Assembly: GCA_903864275.1 (NCBI GenBank)
Contig: CAIPFE010000007.1
Location: 1 to 64,000, forward strand
DNA length: 64,000 nucleotides
Source of the DNA: an uncultured Mucilaginibacter sp.
GTDB taxonomy: Bacteria; Bacteroidota; Bacteroidia; Sphingobacteriales; Sphingobacteriaceae
Direction of reading: 5' to 3'
Shown here piece after piece: positions 18,367 to 28,416 of this stretch. Position 1 is the first letter of the stretch. The number at the start of each line of letters is the position of its first letter. The translations under genes were made by a program, and so were the position numbers. The notes under the pieces are model-generated. The model was given only the letters and a program-made list of their open reading frames with translations. It did not search any database and was not told where the DNA came from.

Positions 18367-19722
18367 ATGATATTAAAGAAATCTACTGTTTTAATTGTTG
18401 ACGACGACCCGGATGTGCTGACGGCTGTTAAGCTTTTGCTGAAAACCGAAGCACAGGAGGTAATTACTGAAAAAAATCCTGAAAACTTAAACTGGCTGTT
18501 GCAGCGTAACCAGGTTGACCTTGTTTTGTTGGACATGAACTTTAACAGCGCCATTAATACTGGCAACGAGGGACTATACTGGCTGCGTAAGATAAAGGAA
18601 TGGAAGCCAGCGGTATGTGTTATAATGATAACCGCTTATGGTGACATTGACCTTGCTGTGCGTTCGTTAAAAGAAGGTGCAAATGATTTTATTGTTAAAC
18701 CATGGCATAACGAAAAGCTGATAGATACCATAAAAGAGCTGCTGGATAAAAAAGAAGGGGTTAAAACCGTTAAATCTGTAAAAACCACAGCGGGCGATAC
18801 TTCTATACTTGGCGATTCGGAGGTGATGCAGGATATTTTCTATAAGGTAAATAAGATAGCCCCTACCGATGCCAATATTTTATTGCTCGGCGAAAATGGT
18901 ACCGGCAAGGACCTGATGGCAAAAGCAATTCATGAGCGATCGTTACGTGCCGAAAAACCTTTTATAAAAGTGGATGTTGGTGCGCTAACCGATACACTTT
19001 TTGAAAGCGAGTTGTTCGGTCATAAAAAAGGCGCTTACACCGATGCCCGCGAAGATAGAATGGGCAGGTTTGAAGAAGCTGAGGGAGGCACTTTGTTTTT
19101 GGACGAGATCGGCAATATCTCTCTTCAGCAGCAAGCCAAATTATTAACAGTTCTGCAAAACCGGCAGGTAACACGCCTGGGTACCAATAAAGCTGTTGAT
19201 ATCGATATTCGCCTCATCTGCGCCACCAACTTGCCATTATACGAGCTGGCAAACGAAAACCGGTTTCGAAAAGACCTTATTTACCGCATAAACACGGTTG
19301 AGATTAACATGCCGCCGTTGCGCAAACGGAATGATGATATTATTATCCTGGCAAAGCATTTTGCAAAACTTTACGCAGGGAAATACTTGAAATCAGCTAT
19401 GGATTTTGATGCCGGGGCGGTTCAGAAACTTAAAAGCTACAACTATCCCGGCAATGTAAGGGAACTGCAATATACCATTGAAAGGGCCGTTATTATGGCC
19501 GACGACCCTTTGCTGAAGGCCGACGACCTTATATTTTCAATTTTAGAAACCTCTGGCGGGGATGTAGTTGTTGATGATGACAATGTTCCGCTGAGTACGC
19601 TGGAAAAGAACGCCATTTTGCGTGTTATCGAAAAACACAACGGCAATATTACCAGGGCCGCAAAAGAACTTGGTTTAACCCGAACCGTTTTATACCGCAG
19701 ATTAAGCAAATATGATATTTAA
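18367..19722 (+). CDS. NtrC-family sigma-54-dependent response regulator
   Basis: 451 residues. A receiver domain (1-125) has the acidic pocket D12-D14, phospho-acceptor Asp56 and Lys111. The AAA+ domain has Walker A GENGTGKD at 175-182, Walker B GGTLFLDEIG at 240-249 and an arginine-rich sensor region. A Fis-type helix-turn-helix closes the protein (about 410-450, R-A-A-K-E-L-G-L-T-R-T). The sigma-54-contacting loop reads GAYTDA at 222-227 rather than GAFTGA. It overlaps its kinase gene by 11 bp and faces the export locus, so it is the likely local regulator. Confidence 0.93.
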   Translation: MILKKSTVLIVDDDPDVLTAVKLLLKTEAQEVITEKNPENLNWLLQRNQVDLVLLDMNFNSAINTGNEGLYWLRKIKEWKPAVCVIMITAYGDIDLAVRSLKEGANDFIVKPWHNEKLIDTIKELLDKKEGVKTVKSVKTTAGDTSILGDSEVMQDIFYKVNKIAPTDANILLLGENGTGKDLMAKAIHERSLRAEKPFIKVDVGALTDTLFESELFGHKKGAYTDAREDRMGRFEEAEGGTLFLDEIGNISLQQQAKLLTVLQNRQVTRLGTNKAVDIDIRLICATNLPLYELANENRFRKDLIYRINTVEINMPPLRKRNDDIIILAKHFAKLYAGKYLKSAMDFDAGAVQKLKSYNYPGNVRELQYTIERAVIMADDPLLKADDLIFSILETSGGDVVVDDDNVPLSTLEKNAILRVIEKHNGNITRAAKELGLTRTVLYRRLSKYDI

Positions 19723-21076
19723 TCGTTACGAGTGGCGGCTGGTGCTGCGTGTGGTGATCATGTTTATTACCCTTACCATCACATCGGTATTGGTGGATAA
19801 AGGTTCGGGGTATTATATTTTTTTGGTGATAACTATTCCTTTGGTAGTTTATGAGGTGATCGACCTGATCCGCTTCCAAAAAAAAGCACAGGACGAAGTA
19901 AGCCAGTTTGTTGAATCTATCCACTACCGCGATTTTTCCCGCCATTTCGATGTTCGTAAGGCGCCCAATGAGCTCAAGCCGTTGCGCAAAGGTTTTAACG
20001 AGATCAATACCACCTTTAAGCTTATCAGCCGCGAACGCGAAACGCAATATCATTACCTGCAAAAAATACTCGAACTGGTGGATACCGGCATATTATCCTA
20101 CGAGCTTGAAAATGGAGAAACAGGCTGGATAAATGAGGCTTTCAAAAAGCTGATTGGGGTGCCATACCTTAAAACGATACATTCGCTTGAAAAACGTGAG
20201 GAAGTATTATACCAGGAGATCATAAAACTTAAACCCGGCGACGCAAAAATTATAACTATTACCCGTAACCAGCAGCTGGTAAAAATTTTAGTGACCGCAA
20301 GCATCCTGCGCAGCGAAGATAAAATATACAAACTGGTGGCGTTTCAGAATGTAAGCGAAGCGTTGGACGAAACAGAATCAAAAGCATGGCAAAAATTGCT
20401 CAGTGTGATGACGCATGAGATCATGAACTCGGTTGCCCCTATCTCATCCTTAGCAGATACCTTGAAAAATCGATTGCAAAGCCCGGAAATTAAGAACAGC
20501 CCGTTCAGCAGCCAGATGGAAGACCTGGAATTGGGAATTGACACTATAAAGCGCCGGAGCGAAGGCTTGCTTAAATTTACCGAGAGTTATCGTAACCTCA
20601 ATAAGATCACCAAGCTTGATCTGAAGAAAATATTGGTACGCAACCTTTTCGAGACCCTGAACAGCCTGATGCGCCCCTCATTTGAGAAAAAACATATCGA
20701 GCTTGAAATTATCCTGCGGGACCCTGCCCTTGCAATTGAAGCGGACCTTAACCTGATTGAACAGGTAATGATAAATTTGATGGTAAATGCGATAGATGCA
20801 GTTAAAGACAGGGAAAAACCACAAATCACCCTCTCAGCCGAAATACAGGCCAATAATAAGACGCTTGTAAAAGTAACCGATAATGGTATGGGCATGCCCC
20901 CAGAGCTGCTTGATAAAATATTTATCCCCTTTTTCAGCACGCGCAAAAGCGGCAGCGGCATAGGACTAAGCCTTTGTAAACAAATTATGCTGCTGCATAA
21001 GGGCAATATACAAGTACAATCAAGCAATGGGGTTGGATCGTCGTTTATATTGCAGTTTAGCCCGGTGGGGGGATAA
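19712..21076 (+). CDS. Membrane-bound sensor histidine kinase, partner of the NtrC-type regulator
   Basis: 454 residues. Two membrane segments lie at about 9-28 and 33-52 with only a short loop between them, so it has no sizeable periplasmic sensor. A HAMP/linker-like region and a PAS-like region (about 110-220) follow. The phosphorylation motif is M-T-H-E-I-M-N-S-V-A-P near residue 235. The ATPase domain has the N box N-L-M-V-N-A-I-D-A-V near 355 and the glycine-rich D-N-G-M-G-M and S-G-S-G-I-G-L-S-L. The ATG at 19712 lies inside the regulator's last codons, so translation is probably coupled. The signal may be membrane or envelope stress. Confidence 0.92.
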   Translation: MIFNRYEWRLVLRVVIMFITLTITSVLVDKGSGYYIFLVITIPLVVYEVIDLIRFQKKAQDEVSQFVESIHYRDFSRHFDVRKAPNELKPLRKGFNEINTTFKLISRERETQYHYLQKILELVDTGILSYELENGETGWINEAFKKLIGVPYLKTIHSLEKREEVLYQEIIKLKPGDAKIITITRNQQLVKILVTASILRSEDKIYKLVAFQNVSEALDETESKAWQKLLSVMTHEIMNSVAPISSLADTLKNRLQSPEIKNSPFSSQMEDLELGIDTIKRRSEGLLKFTESYRNLNKITKLDLKKILVRNLFETLNSLMRPSFEKKHIELEIILRDPALAIEADLNLIEQVMINLMVNAIDAVKDREKPQITLSAEIQANNKTLVKVTDNGMGMPPELLDKIFIPFFSTRKSGSGIGLSLCKQIMLLHKGNIQVQSSNGVGSSFILQFSPVGG

Positions 21077-21180
21077 AGGGCGATGTCTGAACTAAGACAT
21101 ATTTAATTTTAAGAATACATGTTGAGCCCGAGCGCTTATTTTGACGCTACGGCCATTTAAAAACACAGACTGCCTGTTTA

Positions 21181-22200
21181 TCATATTTTTTTCAGCAGTT
21201 CGGCATTGTCAACTTTCATAACGAAATATGGATTTGTTCCACCTACTCGCTTTATTATAATAAAGAATGGGCGGTTAAAGGCCATATTTTTGGGATGAAC
21301 TTTTTCAGTCACCCCTGTTGAATCTGTAGAAGAAGTAACACGAGCCTCACTTTCCACCACTCCACCGTTTTCATCCAGTGTCAAACCGGTTCTTTGATAG
21401 GCAGTTTCAATAGTGTATTTTTTTCCAGCAACTAAAAACGTCTGGCCTGCTATATTTTTATAATTGGCTTCGATATTAAATCTGACAATGGGAATCGAAA
21501 ATTCGTCATCAGCGTCAAACTTGTATTTCCACGCCATTTTGGGGTTGAGTTTTTCATGATTTCCTTTTTCAATGAAAACATTGGTTTGTTTAACTGCATC
21601 AGCTAATGTTTTAACATTTTGCAGACCTTTGGCAATGACTATACTATTAAGCGTATCCTTTGGAGTCAGTTCAATAATAAAATTGTCGTCGTCCCTGTAA
21701 AAAGCTATTTGTGTGAAATTGGTGATTTTTTCATCAACTTCTTTCATTCCGAACGCCGCAACTTTCCTTTTGTCGAAAAGAATTCCTTCGTCTATCTTCT
21801 GAAGTTTTGACGGAAACAGAAGCTCTTTATTAAAAAACGCTCGTATATCAATTGTTCTTTCTCCAAATGAAGCTTCCGTCCGAATTTCACCTTTATTTAA
21901 TGAATTATTAAATGAGGTTGACTCATTCATTAATCTAAAATCTGAGGCATTGGGGTTATTTAAAATTAAAGACGGATTAAATGTTTGTTTTACAACCTGC
22001 CACGCATATAAAAGTGAGGAGGAATAAATAATATTTTTATTCTCTGCTAACTTGTTTTCCAACGTTGGTACAAATTCAGTTTGGCTAAACTTTGTAATTG
22101 AGGTTGGATTAGGCAATCCAGGATCATGTACAATTAACCTGCATTTAGTTAAGACAACAACGGGTATCAATACGAAAAGCATGATTAGAAATCTTTTCAT
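21181..22200 (-). CDS. Possible divergent serpin-like lipoprotein
   Basis: 339 residues with a hydrophobic N-terminus ending L-T-K-C near residue 19, which looks like a lipoprotein signal. Late in the protein, L-D-E-N-G-G-V-V-E-S-E-A-R-V resembles the hinge of a serpin reactive-centre loop, and F-N-R-P-F-F-I-I-I-K-R followed by N-P-Y-F-V-M-K-V-D-N resembles the serpin C-terminal strands (P-F-x-F-x-I ... F-x-G-x-V-x-N-P). The order of these parts fits, but the chain is shorter than a typical 370-400-residue serpin core and the hinge Ala-rich stretch is missing. It may be a non-inhibitory or degenerate member, or an unrelated family. Convergent with the histidine kinase gene. Confidence 0.45.
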   Translation of the reverse strand: MKRFLIMLFVLIPVVVLTKCRLIVHDPGLPNPTSITKFSQTEFVPTLENKLAENKNIIYSSSLLYAWQVVKQTFNPSLILNNPNASDFRLMNESTSFNNSLNKGEIRTEASFGERTIDIRAFFNKELLFPSKLQKIDEGILFDKRKVAAFGMKEVDEKITNFTQIAFYRDDDNFIIELTPKDTLNSIVIAKGLQNVKTLADAVKQTNVFIEKGNHEKLNPKMAWKYKFDADDEFSIPIVRFNIEANYKNIAGQTFLVAGKKYTIETAYQRTGLTLDENGGVVESEARVTSSTDSTGVTEKVHPKNMAFNRPFFIIIKRVGGTNPYFVMKVDNAELLKKI

Positions 22201-22270
22201 GGGCTTTTTAAAATGTCGATTAGGTTTTCAAATTACAGTGCCGTTGAAAAGATTCAAATTCTCGCTAAAT

Positions 22271-22278
22271 CAAATATA
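22271..22278 (-). promoter_or_regulatory. Candidate -7 box TATATTTG for the serpin-like gene
   Basis: On the minus strand TATATTTG fits the Bacteroidota TAnnTTTG -7 consensus, about 70 bp before the ATG at 22200. No good TTTG is seen at the -33 spacing. Confidence 0.35.
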
Positions 22279-22327
22279 CGATTTACATTATTAAAAAGAG
22301 TTATTGTCAATTGGGGTTCAAACGATA

Positions 22328-23593
22328 CTAATCCTGCATGATCTTAATTTTCTCTTTCTTTAAATACATGCTGTCAACAGGCGATAACTTAAGTAATACG
22401 CTAATATTTTTTCCCTTCCATTTTCCGCTAAGCCGAAGCTGTTCCGCTGCAGGATAGTTATATTGGAGGGTGTCGGTTGACGATTTATTGTCCGAACGTA
22501 AAACAAGGTGTTTTTTCAGGCTGTCGATATCGTACTGGTACCAATCCTCTTTATCTTTCATATTCAAGATGACTATGAAATTGTCATAAACAAACAATAC
22601 GCGTTTCCAGCGGAAGCTATCAGCGGCAAGGGTATCCTTTGTGACGAAAGCAGTAACGTTATATTTTTTCTCTTTCCGGGCGCTGGCTGTTTCTTTCCGG
22701 TACGTTTTAGCGTCGCCGAAACTTACGAGCGTGAGGATCAGGACCGGAACGAGTACAAGTATTGAAAATAGTAAATTTCGTTTCCATTTCTTTTCAAAGG
22801 TATAATGCCCTTGATGGGTTGTGACTGGAGTATCCGAGAAAAAGAATTGAAACACCTTAGCTAGCCACGGCGCTAACAGGTATAAAGCGTATAACCATAA
22901 AAGCGAAGAAAAAAACTTGACTGAAATATTGTAAAACCAATTTAACGCAAGCACATTGGTCAGTACACAAAGGGTAAAAAGATAGCCAAAAACGGCTGTA
23001 CGGCGCGAAAACAACAAGATGGCGGCAATTATTTCGCAACTGCCGGTAAATATCATGTAGCCGGGAGACGAGCCCATAAATTTCCATAACAGGTCTTCTT
23101 TGCTTTGATTGCCAAAAAGCCTTATCATATCCATCGTACGCGGATATGACATTTGAACCGGTATTACTTTATCAATACCATAACCCAATATAACAACAGC
23201 CAGGGTGTAACGCAGATAAACATTGAACCAATAAGACAACTTATCGTAATTAATACGCTTTTTATCAATAATGCCCCAGCTAATAGCTGCTATGATCGCT
23301 CCAAAAAAAATGGTGATATAGTATACCACGCCATAATGATTGTCGACCGGAAGGCTAACATGCAATTTAGGATCGTAACCGGTATGATAAATATGTTTAT
23401 CAAGCCAATGAAAAAAACCGCTAAACGGTTTATAGAGTTTATACTGATCTTCAATGTCAGCTTTGGCCACAGCGGCATACGCAAAATAGGTGGTCATCAC
23501 CCAGCAAAGGGTTGACGTAATGCCAAAAAAAATGAAGAAAAATCTGAAGCTAACCTTTTGCCAGGATTTCCACGGCGTGCCAGGGGTTTGCAT
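22328..23593 (-). CDS. DoxX-like integral membrane protein with a C-terminal soluble domain
   Basis: 421 residues from the ATG at 23593, which I prefer to a start 55 codons upstream because that extension reads like intergenic sequence. Several membrane segments lie in the first 280 residues, with a DoxX-like four-helix core (around Y-L-R-Y-T-L-A-V-V-I-L-G-Y-G and G-S-C-E-I-I-A-A-I-L-L-F-S-R-R-T). A last segment near 290-310 precedes a soluble tail of about 110 residues. DoxX-type proteins are linked to redox or thiol stress in other bacteria, but no function can be assigned here. The neighbouring genes give no clue. Confidence 0.7.
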   Translation of the reverse strand: MQTPGTPWKSWQKVSFRFFFIFFGITSTLCWVMTTYFAYAAVAKADIEDQYKLYKPFSGFFHWLDKHIYHTGYDPKLHVSLPVDNHYGVVYYITIFFGAIIAAISWGIIDKKRINYDKLSYWFNVYLRYTLAVVILGYGIDKVIPVQMSYPRTMDMIRLFGNQSKEDLLWKFMGSSPGYMIFTGSCEIIAAILLFSRRTAVFGYLFTLCVLTNVLALNWFYNISVKFFSSLLWLYALYLLAPWLAKVFQFFFSDTPVTTHQGHYTFEKKWKRNLLFSILVLVPVLILTLVSFGDAKTYRKETASARKEKKYNVTAFVTKDTLAADSFRWKRVLFVYDNFIVILNMKDKEDWYQYDIDSLKKHLVLRSDNKSSTDTLQYNYPAAEQLRLSGKWKGKNISVLLKLSPVDSMYLKKEKIKIMQD

Positions 23594-23843
23594 GTTAAAT
23601 TGCTTTTGGTAACAAATTGTAAATAAAGGTAATAACAAAATGTGTTTGCTGCCAAAAAAATACTTCCGGCCGAACAGCATAACACTTAAACAAGCCTTAA
23701 GGAACCCAAGAACACATCCGAAGGATCGACCAGAGACGATAAAGTGATTTTCATACAAGGAAACCTGACAGCCTCTGTTTCCCTGGAGTTTTCGTGGAGT
23801 ATAGGCCTATCACGGAAACGGATGTTTTGAAGGAAACGGCCTC

Positions 23844-26800
23844 TTACCTGGTGTGTTCAGAGGCATATACCGGGAAATTAGTTTCCCGAAGCATAGTCAT
23901 TAGGGTTTCGATCTTTACTGGCTTGGCAATATAATCGTTCATGCCTGATTTAATGCATGCTTCCCGGTCGTCTATCATGGCGTTGGCGGTCATTGCTATA
24001 ATCACCGGTTGCCTTTTATTGTGCTCCCTGATATAGCGGGTTGCTTCTAGCCCATCCATTTCGGGCATTTGCACATCCATCAAAACCAGGTCAAAATATT
24101 TCCCGTCCAACTTTTCAATTACTTCCCTGCCTGTTGTCGCCAAAGCCGCATCATAACCAAGTTTCTCGAGTACTTTCAGGATCATTTTCTGATTTATCAG
24201 GTTATCCTCAGCAACCAGGATATTTAATGGGGTGATGACCGCAAAGTCCTTACTGAGAATATTCAGGGATTTCCGCTCAATCTCTGGTTGGGTTTCATGC
24301 AGTTGAAATTGGTTTAGTATAATTTTTTCGAGGTGCAGGGGTTTTACAGGCTTGGTTAGTACCGCAGTAAATAAACCGGGATACTTTTTCTGACTTTCAT
24401 CGCCAACCGAGCTTAATAAAATAATGGGGATGCGTTTATCGCATTTTTTAATCAATGAACTCAGCATCAATCCATCCATATCAGGCATTTGCATATCAGT
24501 TATTACTAAATCTATGCTCGCATCAGCTTCCAGTAAAGCCAAAGCCTCAGCACCACACGAAGCCATTAACGGTATTACCTGCAAATGCTCCATTTGCAGC
24601 TGCAAAATACGCCGGTTAGTTTTGTTATCATCCACCACTAGAATTTTCTTGCCTTTAAGTTCGGCCTTAGCAACAGTTCCAGCTTCCGGTTTTTGTTCAT
24701 CGCTTATGCGGCAGTTTATTGTAAAAGTAAAAGTAGTGCCACTTCCTTGTTCGCTTACTATGTCGATATTCCCGCCCATAAGCTGTACCAGTCGCTGACA
24801 AATCGCAAGCCCCAAACCTGTGCCGCCGTATTTACGTGTAGTGGACGAATCAACTTGTGAAAATGCTTCAAATAATTTAGGCAGTTTTTCTTTTGTAATG
24901 CCAATACCTGTATCCCTCATTTCAAAACCAAGCTCAATACCGTGCCTGCCCGACCTTTTTACCAGGGTTACGCCTAAATATATTTCACCGCGATGTGTAA
25001 ATTTCAAGGCGTTCCCCAGTAAATTTATAAGTACCTGCCTTAGTCGCATTCCGTCACCAATTAATCGCAAAGGCACATTCGGGTCGATATGATAGATGAG
25101 GTCAAGACCTAATTCTCCGGCTTTTCCGGCAAAAAGGTCAAGCACTTGTTCAACGCAGTCCCGAAGGTTGAAATCATGCAGGTCAAGCTCCATTTTCCCA
25201 GATTCAATTTTTGAAAAGTCTAGGATATCGTTAATGACATTCAATAATGCCTCTCCGCTATGCAGGATAGTTTGCGAATATTCCTGTTGCTCCGGGCTGA
25301 GCTCTGTCTCATTCAAAAGTGCTGCCATCCCAAGTACACCGTTCATCGGCGTCCGTATTTCGTGGCTCATAGTCGCTAAGAACACGCTTTTTGCCTGGTT
25401 AGCCATTTTTGCTTCTGTACTTGCTTTTTCCGCCGTTTCCCTCGCTTTTTCCGCTTCCTCACGCGATTTGCGTTCATCTATGGTCATCCGGGCCAGCAAT
25501 TCGGTGCGATCCTTAACTTGTTTTTCAAGTTCTAACTCCCGTAATTTAATAGCCTTCACCCGGTATTTGAAAATGGTATAGATGGCCGCCAAAATAGATA
25601 ATATGGCCAGTGCGATAAACCACCAGGTTAACCAAAACGGCGGGATAATGTTTATCAGCAATGTGTCTTTAACAGGCGACCAGAGGCCCGCGCTGTTCCT
25701 GTATTTTAGTTTAAATACATATTGCCCGTGGGGAAGGTTAGTATATGATGCAGTGTTCTTACTGCCCACGTAGTTCCAGTCCGGGTCAAAACCTTCAAGC
25801 TTATAAGCATATTGCTTTTTGTCGGCCGAGCCAAAATCCAGCGCCGCGTACTCAAGCGAGAAAACAGATTGTTTATAGGATAGTGTGATCGACCTGGTAT
25901 CGGAAATATCCTGCTTTAATGGTGACGGATCGGAACTGCTTTTTGCAATAACAAGGGGTTTGTTAAATAACTGGAACGAAGTTATCACTAAAGGCGAGAA
26001 CGCTATAGGGCTTAATACCTGGCCGGGAAAAAATGCGTTGAAACCATTGATGCCGCCAAAATATAATTTACCATCACTAGCTTTTAGTGCCGAGTGAGGT
26101 TTAAATTCATCCCCTTGTACGCCATCCTCCGTTGTATAGTCTTTAAAACTTTTAGTTAACGGATCATATTCGGATAACCCGCTGTTTGTACTTACCCAAA
26201 ATTTACCATAATTGTCTTCCTTAATGGCGTAAGTGATGTCACTTGGCAGCCCATTTTTTTTATCGAAATTTGTAAAATGTTTCGTTTCGGGATTAAACAG
26301 ATCCAAACCTGCCAGGGTACACAGCCATAAATTGCCTTTACCATCCTCCAAAATATCCGTTACGCCATTATTGCTCAGGCTGTTTCTTTTCTCATCATGG
26401 CGAAAATGGGTAAAAGTGTTTGTTTTACGGTCCAAAAGATCAAGGCCGGCATCTGATGTACCTATCCATAAGTTCCCTGTCCTGTCCTCACATAATGAAT
26501 AAATATAATTACTGCCTATACTCTTAGGGTCATTGACATTAAACTTAAAATTTTTAAAGGTATTTGTTTTTTTATCATAACTATCCAGGCCGCCGCCAAA
26601 TACGCTGATCCACGTTTTTTTATCCCTGGTGTGTATCAAATTATAAACGTTATTGCCGCTTAAACTATTAGGGTTAGCCTTATCATTAGTGAAATAACTA
26701 AACTTTTGAGTTTTAGGGTTCAGTATACTGATCCCGTTTCCCCAAGTACCGATCCATATATTATTATCCTCATCCTGTTTAACGACCAAAACATAGTTGC

Positions 26801-28076
26801 CTGATATGCCTTTATTACTCCCCGGCTGATGTTGATAGTTTATAAATGTCCCCTTTTGCGCATCGAGCTTATTGATACCGCCGCCATCTGTGCCAACCCA
26901 TATATTCTTTTGTTTGTCTTCAAAAAAAGCAAGCACAAAATCGTTCGATAAACTGCCCGGCGAAGCATTATGCCGGTAAAGTGTGAAACTTTCTGTAGTT
27001 TTCTTAAAAAGGTTTACGCCACCACTGAATGCGCCCAGCCACATATTTCCCAGCCTGTCGCTGCAAATGGCATAAATTGAATTACCATTAATACTGTTAT
27101 CGTCTATTTCGTCGTGGTGATAATTATTAAACTTGTATGTTTTTGTATCCAGGATAGAAAGGCCGCCATTTTCAGTTCCGATCCATAGATTGCCTTCAGC
27201 ATCCTTTTTCATGCTATAGATCGTATTGCTGGATATAGTATTTGCAATATTATCGTCGTGCTTAAAGCTCTTGAAAGTCTTATCCTTTTTATCAAATAAA
27301 TAAAGCCCATCTTCCTGCGTACCAATCCATAGCTGATCTTTGTTATTTTCAATTATACAGATCACATTGTTACCGGCTATATTTCTTGTCGCAGGGTCTT
27401 TGTATGGAAAGGTCGAAAAAGAATTACTTTTTTTGTTATAAAGGTTTAATCCACGGGATGCGGTTCCCACCCACAAATTATGTTGTGAATCTTTAAAAAC
27501 CGTGCGGACGTTATCATCGGCTATGCTGGTTGGATCCGATTCAGAATGCAGGTGATGCCTGAATATATTTTTTGCGATGTCAAAGCAATCCAGTCCGCCC
27601 TCCTGTGTAGCTATCCACAAGTTACCTTCCGAATCAAGGGCCAGCCTGTTAAGGATGTTGTTTGAAAGGCTGTTTTTATTTTGACTGTCATGCAGGTAGC
27701 GGGTAAAAGTGCCCGTGTTTCTATCATATCTGTTTAAACCACTCTGGGTAGCTATCCATATATTACCACCTTTGTCTTCGACCAGGCTGGTGATCATGTT
27801 ATTGCTTATGCTGTTATCATTTTTTGAATCATAACGATAGGTAAGGAATTTATAGCCATCGTAGCGATTTAAACCATTCCTGCATCCAATCCACATAAAT
27901 CCGCGGCTATCCTGAATAATACAATTAACATTTATTTGCGAAAGCCCTTCCCTTGTTCCGATATGCTCAAAGTTAATGGTCCGGTTCTGTGAAAAACCTA
28001 AACATGGCAATATTGCAAACACGAGAAATATTATACAATTGAAAATATCAACTTTTCTGGGACCACTCATCATCAA
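23844..28076 (-). CDS. Beta-propeller hybrid histidine kinase with two receiver domains
   Basis: 1410 residues. A signal-like N-terminus is followed by about 14 two-component-regulator propeller repeats (Reg_prop type, W-I-G-T/W-V-G-T motifs) to about residue 680, a Y_Y_Y domain (about 700-765) and a membrane segment near 775-800. A coiled linker leads to the HisKA domain with His905 in SHEIRTP. Then come an HATPase domain and two receivers with predicted phospho-acceptors Asp1194 and Asp1334. It resembles the periplasmic half of Bacteroides hybrid two-component systems but lacks their C-terminal AraC-type DNA-binding domain. Output must pass through another protein. The ligand is probably a periplasmic carbohydrate or similar small molecule, by analogy only. 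Confidence 0.93.
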   Translation of the reverse strand: MMMSGPRKVDIFNCIIFLVFAILPCLGFSQNRTINFEHIGTREGLSQINVNCIIQDSRGFMWIGCRNGLNRYDGYKFLTYRYDSKNDNSISNNMITSLVEDKGGNIWIATQSGLNRYDRNTGTFTRYLHDSQNKNSLSNNILNRLALDSEGNLWIATQEGGLDCFDIAKNIFRHHLHSESDPTSIADDNVRTVFKDSQHNLWVGTASRGLNLYNKKSNSFSTFPYKDPATRNIAGNNVICIIENNKDQLWIGTQEDGLYLFDKKDKTFKSFKHDDNIANTISSNTIYSMKKDAEGNLWIGTENGGLSILDTKTYKFNNYHHDEIDDNSINGNSIYAICSDRLGNMWLGAFSGGVNLFKKTTESFTLYRHNASPGSLSNDFVLAFFEDKQKNIWVGTDGGGINKLDAQKGTFINYQHQPGSNKGISGNYVLVVKQDEDNNIWIGTWGNGISILNPKTQKFSYFTNDKANPNSLSGNNVYNLIHTRDKKTWISVFGGGLDSYDKKTNTFKNFKFNVNDPKSIGSNYIYSLCEDRTGNLWIGTSDAGLDLLDRKTNTFTHFRHDEKRNSLSNNGVTDILEDGKGNLWLCTLAGLDLFNPETKHFTNFDKKNGLPSDITYAIKEDNYGKFWVSTNSGLSEYDPLTKSFKDYTTEDGVQGDEFKPHSALKASDGKLYFGGINGFNAFFPGQVLSPIAFSPLVITSFQLFNKPLVIAKSSSDPSPLKQDISDTRSITLSYKQSVFSLEYAALDFGSADKKQYAYKLEGFDPDWNYVGSKNTASYTNLPHGQYVFKLKYRNSAGLWSPVKDTLLINIIPPFWLTWWFIALAILSILAAIYTIFKYRVKAIKLRELELEKQVKDRTELLARMTIDERKSREEAEKARETAEKASTEAKMANQAKSVFLATMSHEIRTPMNGVLGMAALLNETELSPEQQEYSQTILHSGEALLNVINDILDFSKIESGKMELDLHDFNLRDCVEQVLDLFAGKAGELGLDLIYHIDPNVPLRLIGDGMRLRQVLINLLGNALKFTHRGEIYLGVTLVKRSGRHGIELGFEMRDTGIGITKEKLPKLFEAFSQVDSSTTRKYGGTGLGLAICQRLVQLMGGNIDIVSEQGSGTTFTFTINCRISDEQKPEAGTVAKAELKGKKILVVDDNKTNRRILQLQMEHLQVIPLMASCGAEALALLEADASIDLVITDMQMPDMDGLMLSSLIKKCDKRIPIILLSSVGDESQKKYPGLFTAVLTKPVKPLHLEKIILNQFQLHETQPEIERKSLNILSKDFAVITPLNILVAEDNLINQKMILKVLEKLGYDAALATTGREVIEKLDGKYFDLVLMDVQMPEMDGLEATRYIREHNKRQPVIIAMTANAMIDDREACIKSGMNDYIAKPVKIETLMTMLRETNFPVYASEHTR

Positions 28077-28416
28077 ACAAATACGAAATCAGGTTATGTT
28101 TACCACCTGGTAGAAGGGCAAACAGTATATAACTATTAGTTAAATATTTGTACGCATATAAATTTTAAAGGTTGGCTTTTTTTATTCACAGGCTCCTTTT
28201 TTATAGCAGTTTTGTTAGAGGCTGTTGTAAGAAATAATTGGAGAATAACCGTCCGCATGTGCCTTAAGTTCTTCAGTAACAATAACAAGCACCTAGATTT
28301 GGTGAACATTGAGCAGACGGCAAGTGCCGACACGCGGGTAGCCACACTCACGGAAATTATTGAGCTATGAAATTTTTCTCTAATGATAATAAGGGATAAA
28401 AGAAGTCGACCTTTAC
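28077..28416. other. Gap between two hybrid kinase genes, with a possible coding remnant
   Basis: 340 bp. The plus-strand frame 28140-28370 is open for 76 codons and ends TGA. Residue content (G-W-L-F-L-F-T-G-S-F-F then R-I-T-V-R-M, and T-A-S-A-D-T-R-V-A-T-L-T-E-I-I-E-L) looks protein-like, but the only ATG is at 28257, leaving 37 codons. It may be the 3' remnant of a lost membrane-protein gene or a small ORF. The family is not recognised. The minus-strand ORF over it looks like its shadow. Confidence 0.3.

Noticed and set aside
22328..23758. Longer start at 23758 for the DoxX-like protein
   Set aside because: The added 55 residues look like translated spacer, and an ATG at 23593 directly precedes a sensible N-terminus.
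28136..28351. Minus-strand 71-codon ORF
   Set aside because: It is antisense to the better coding-like plus-strand frame, with no recognisable features of its own.
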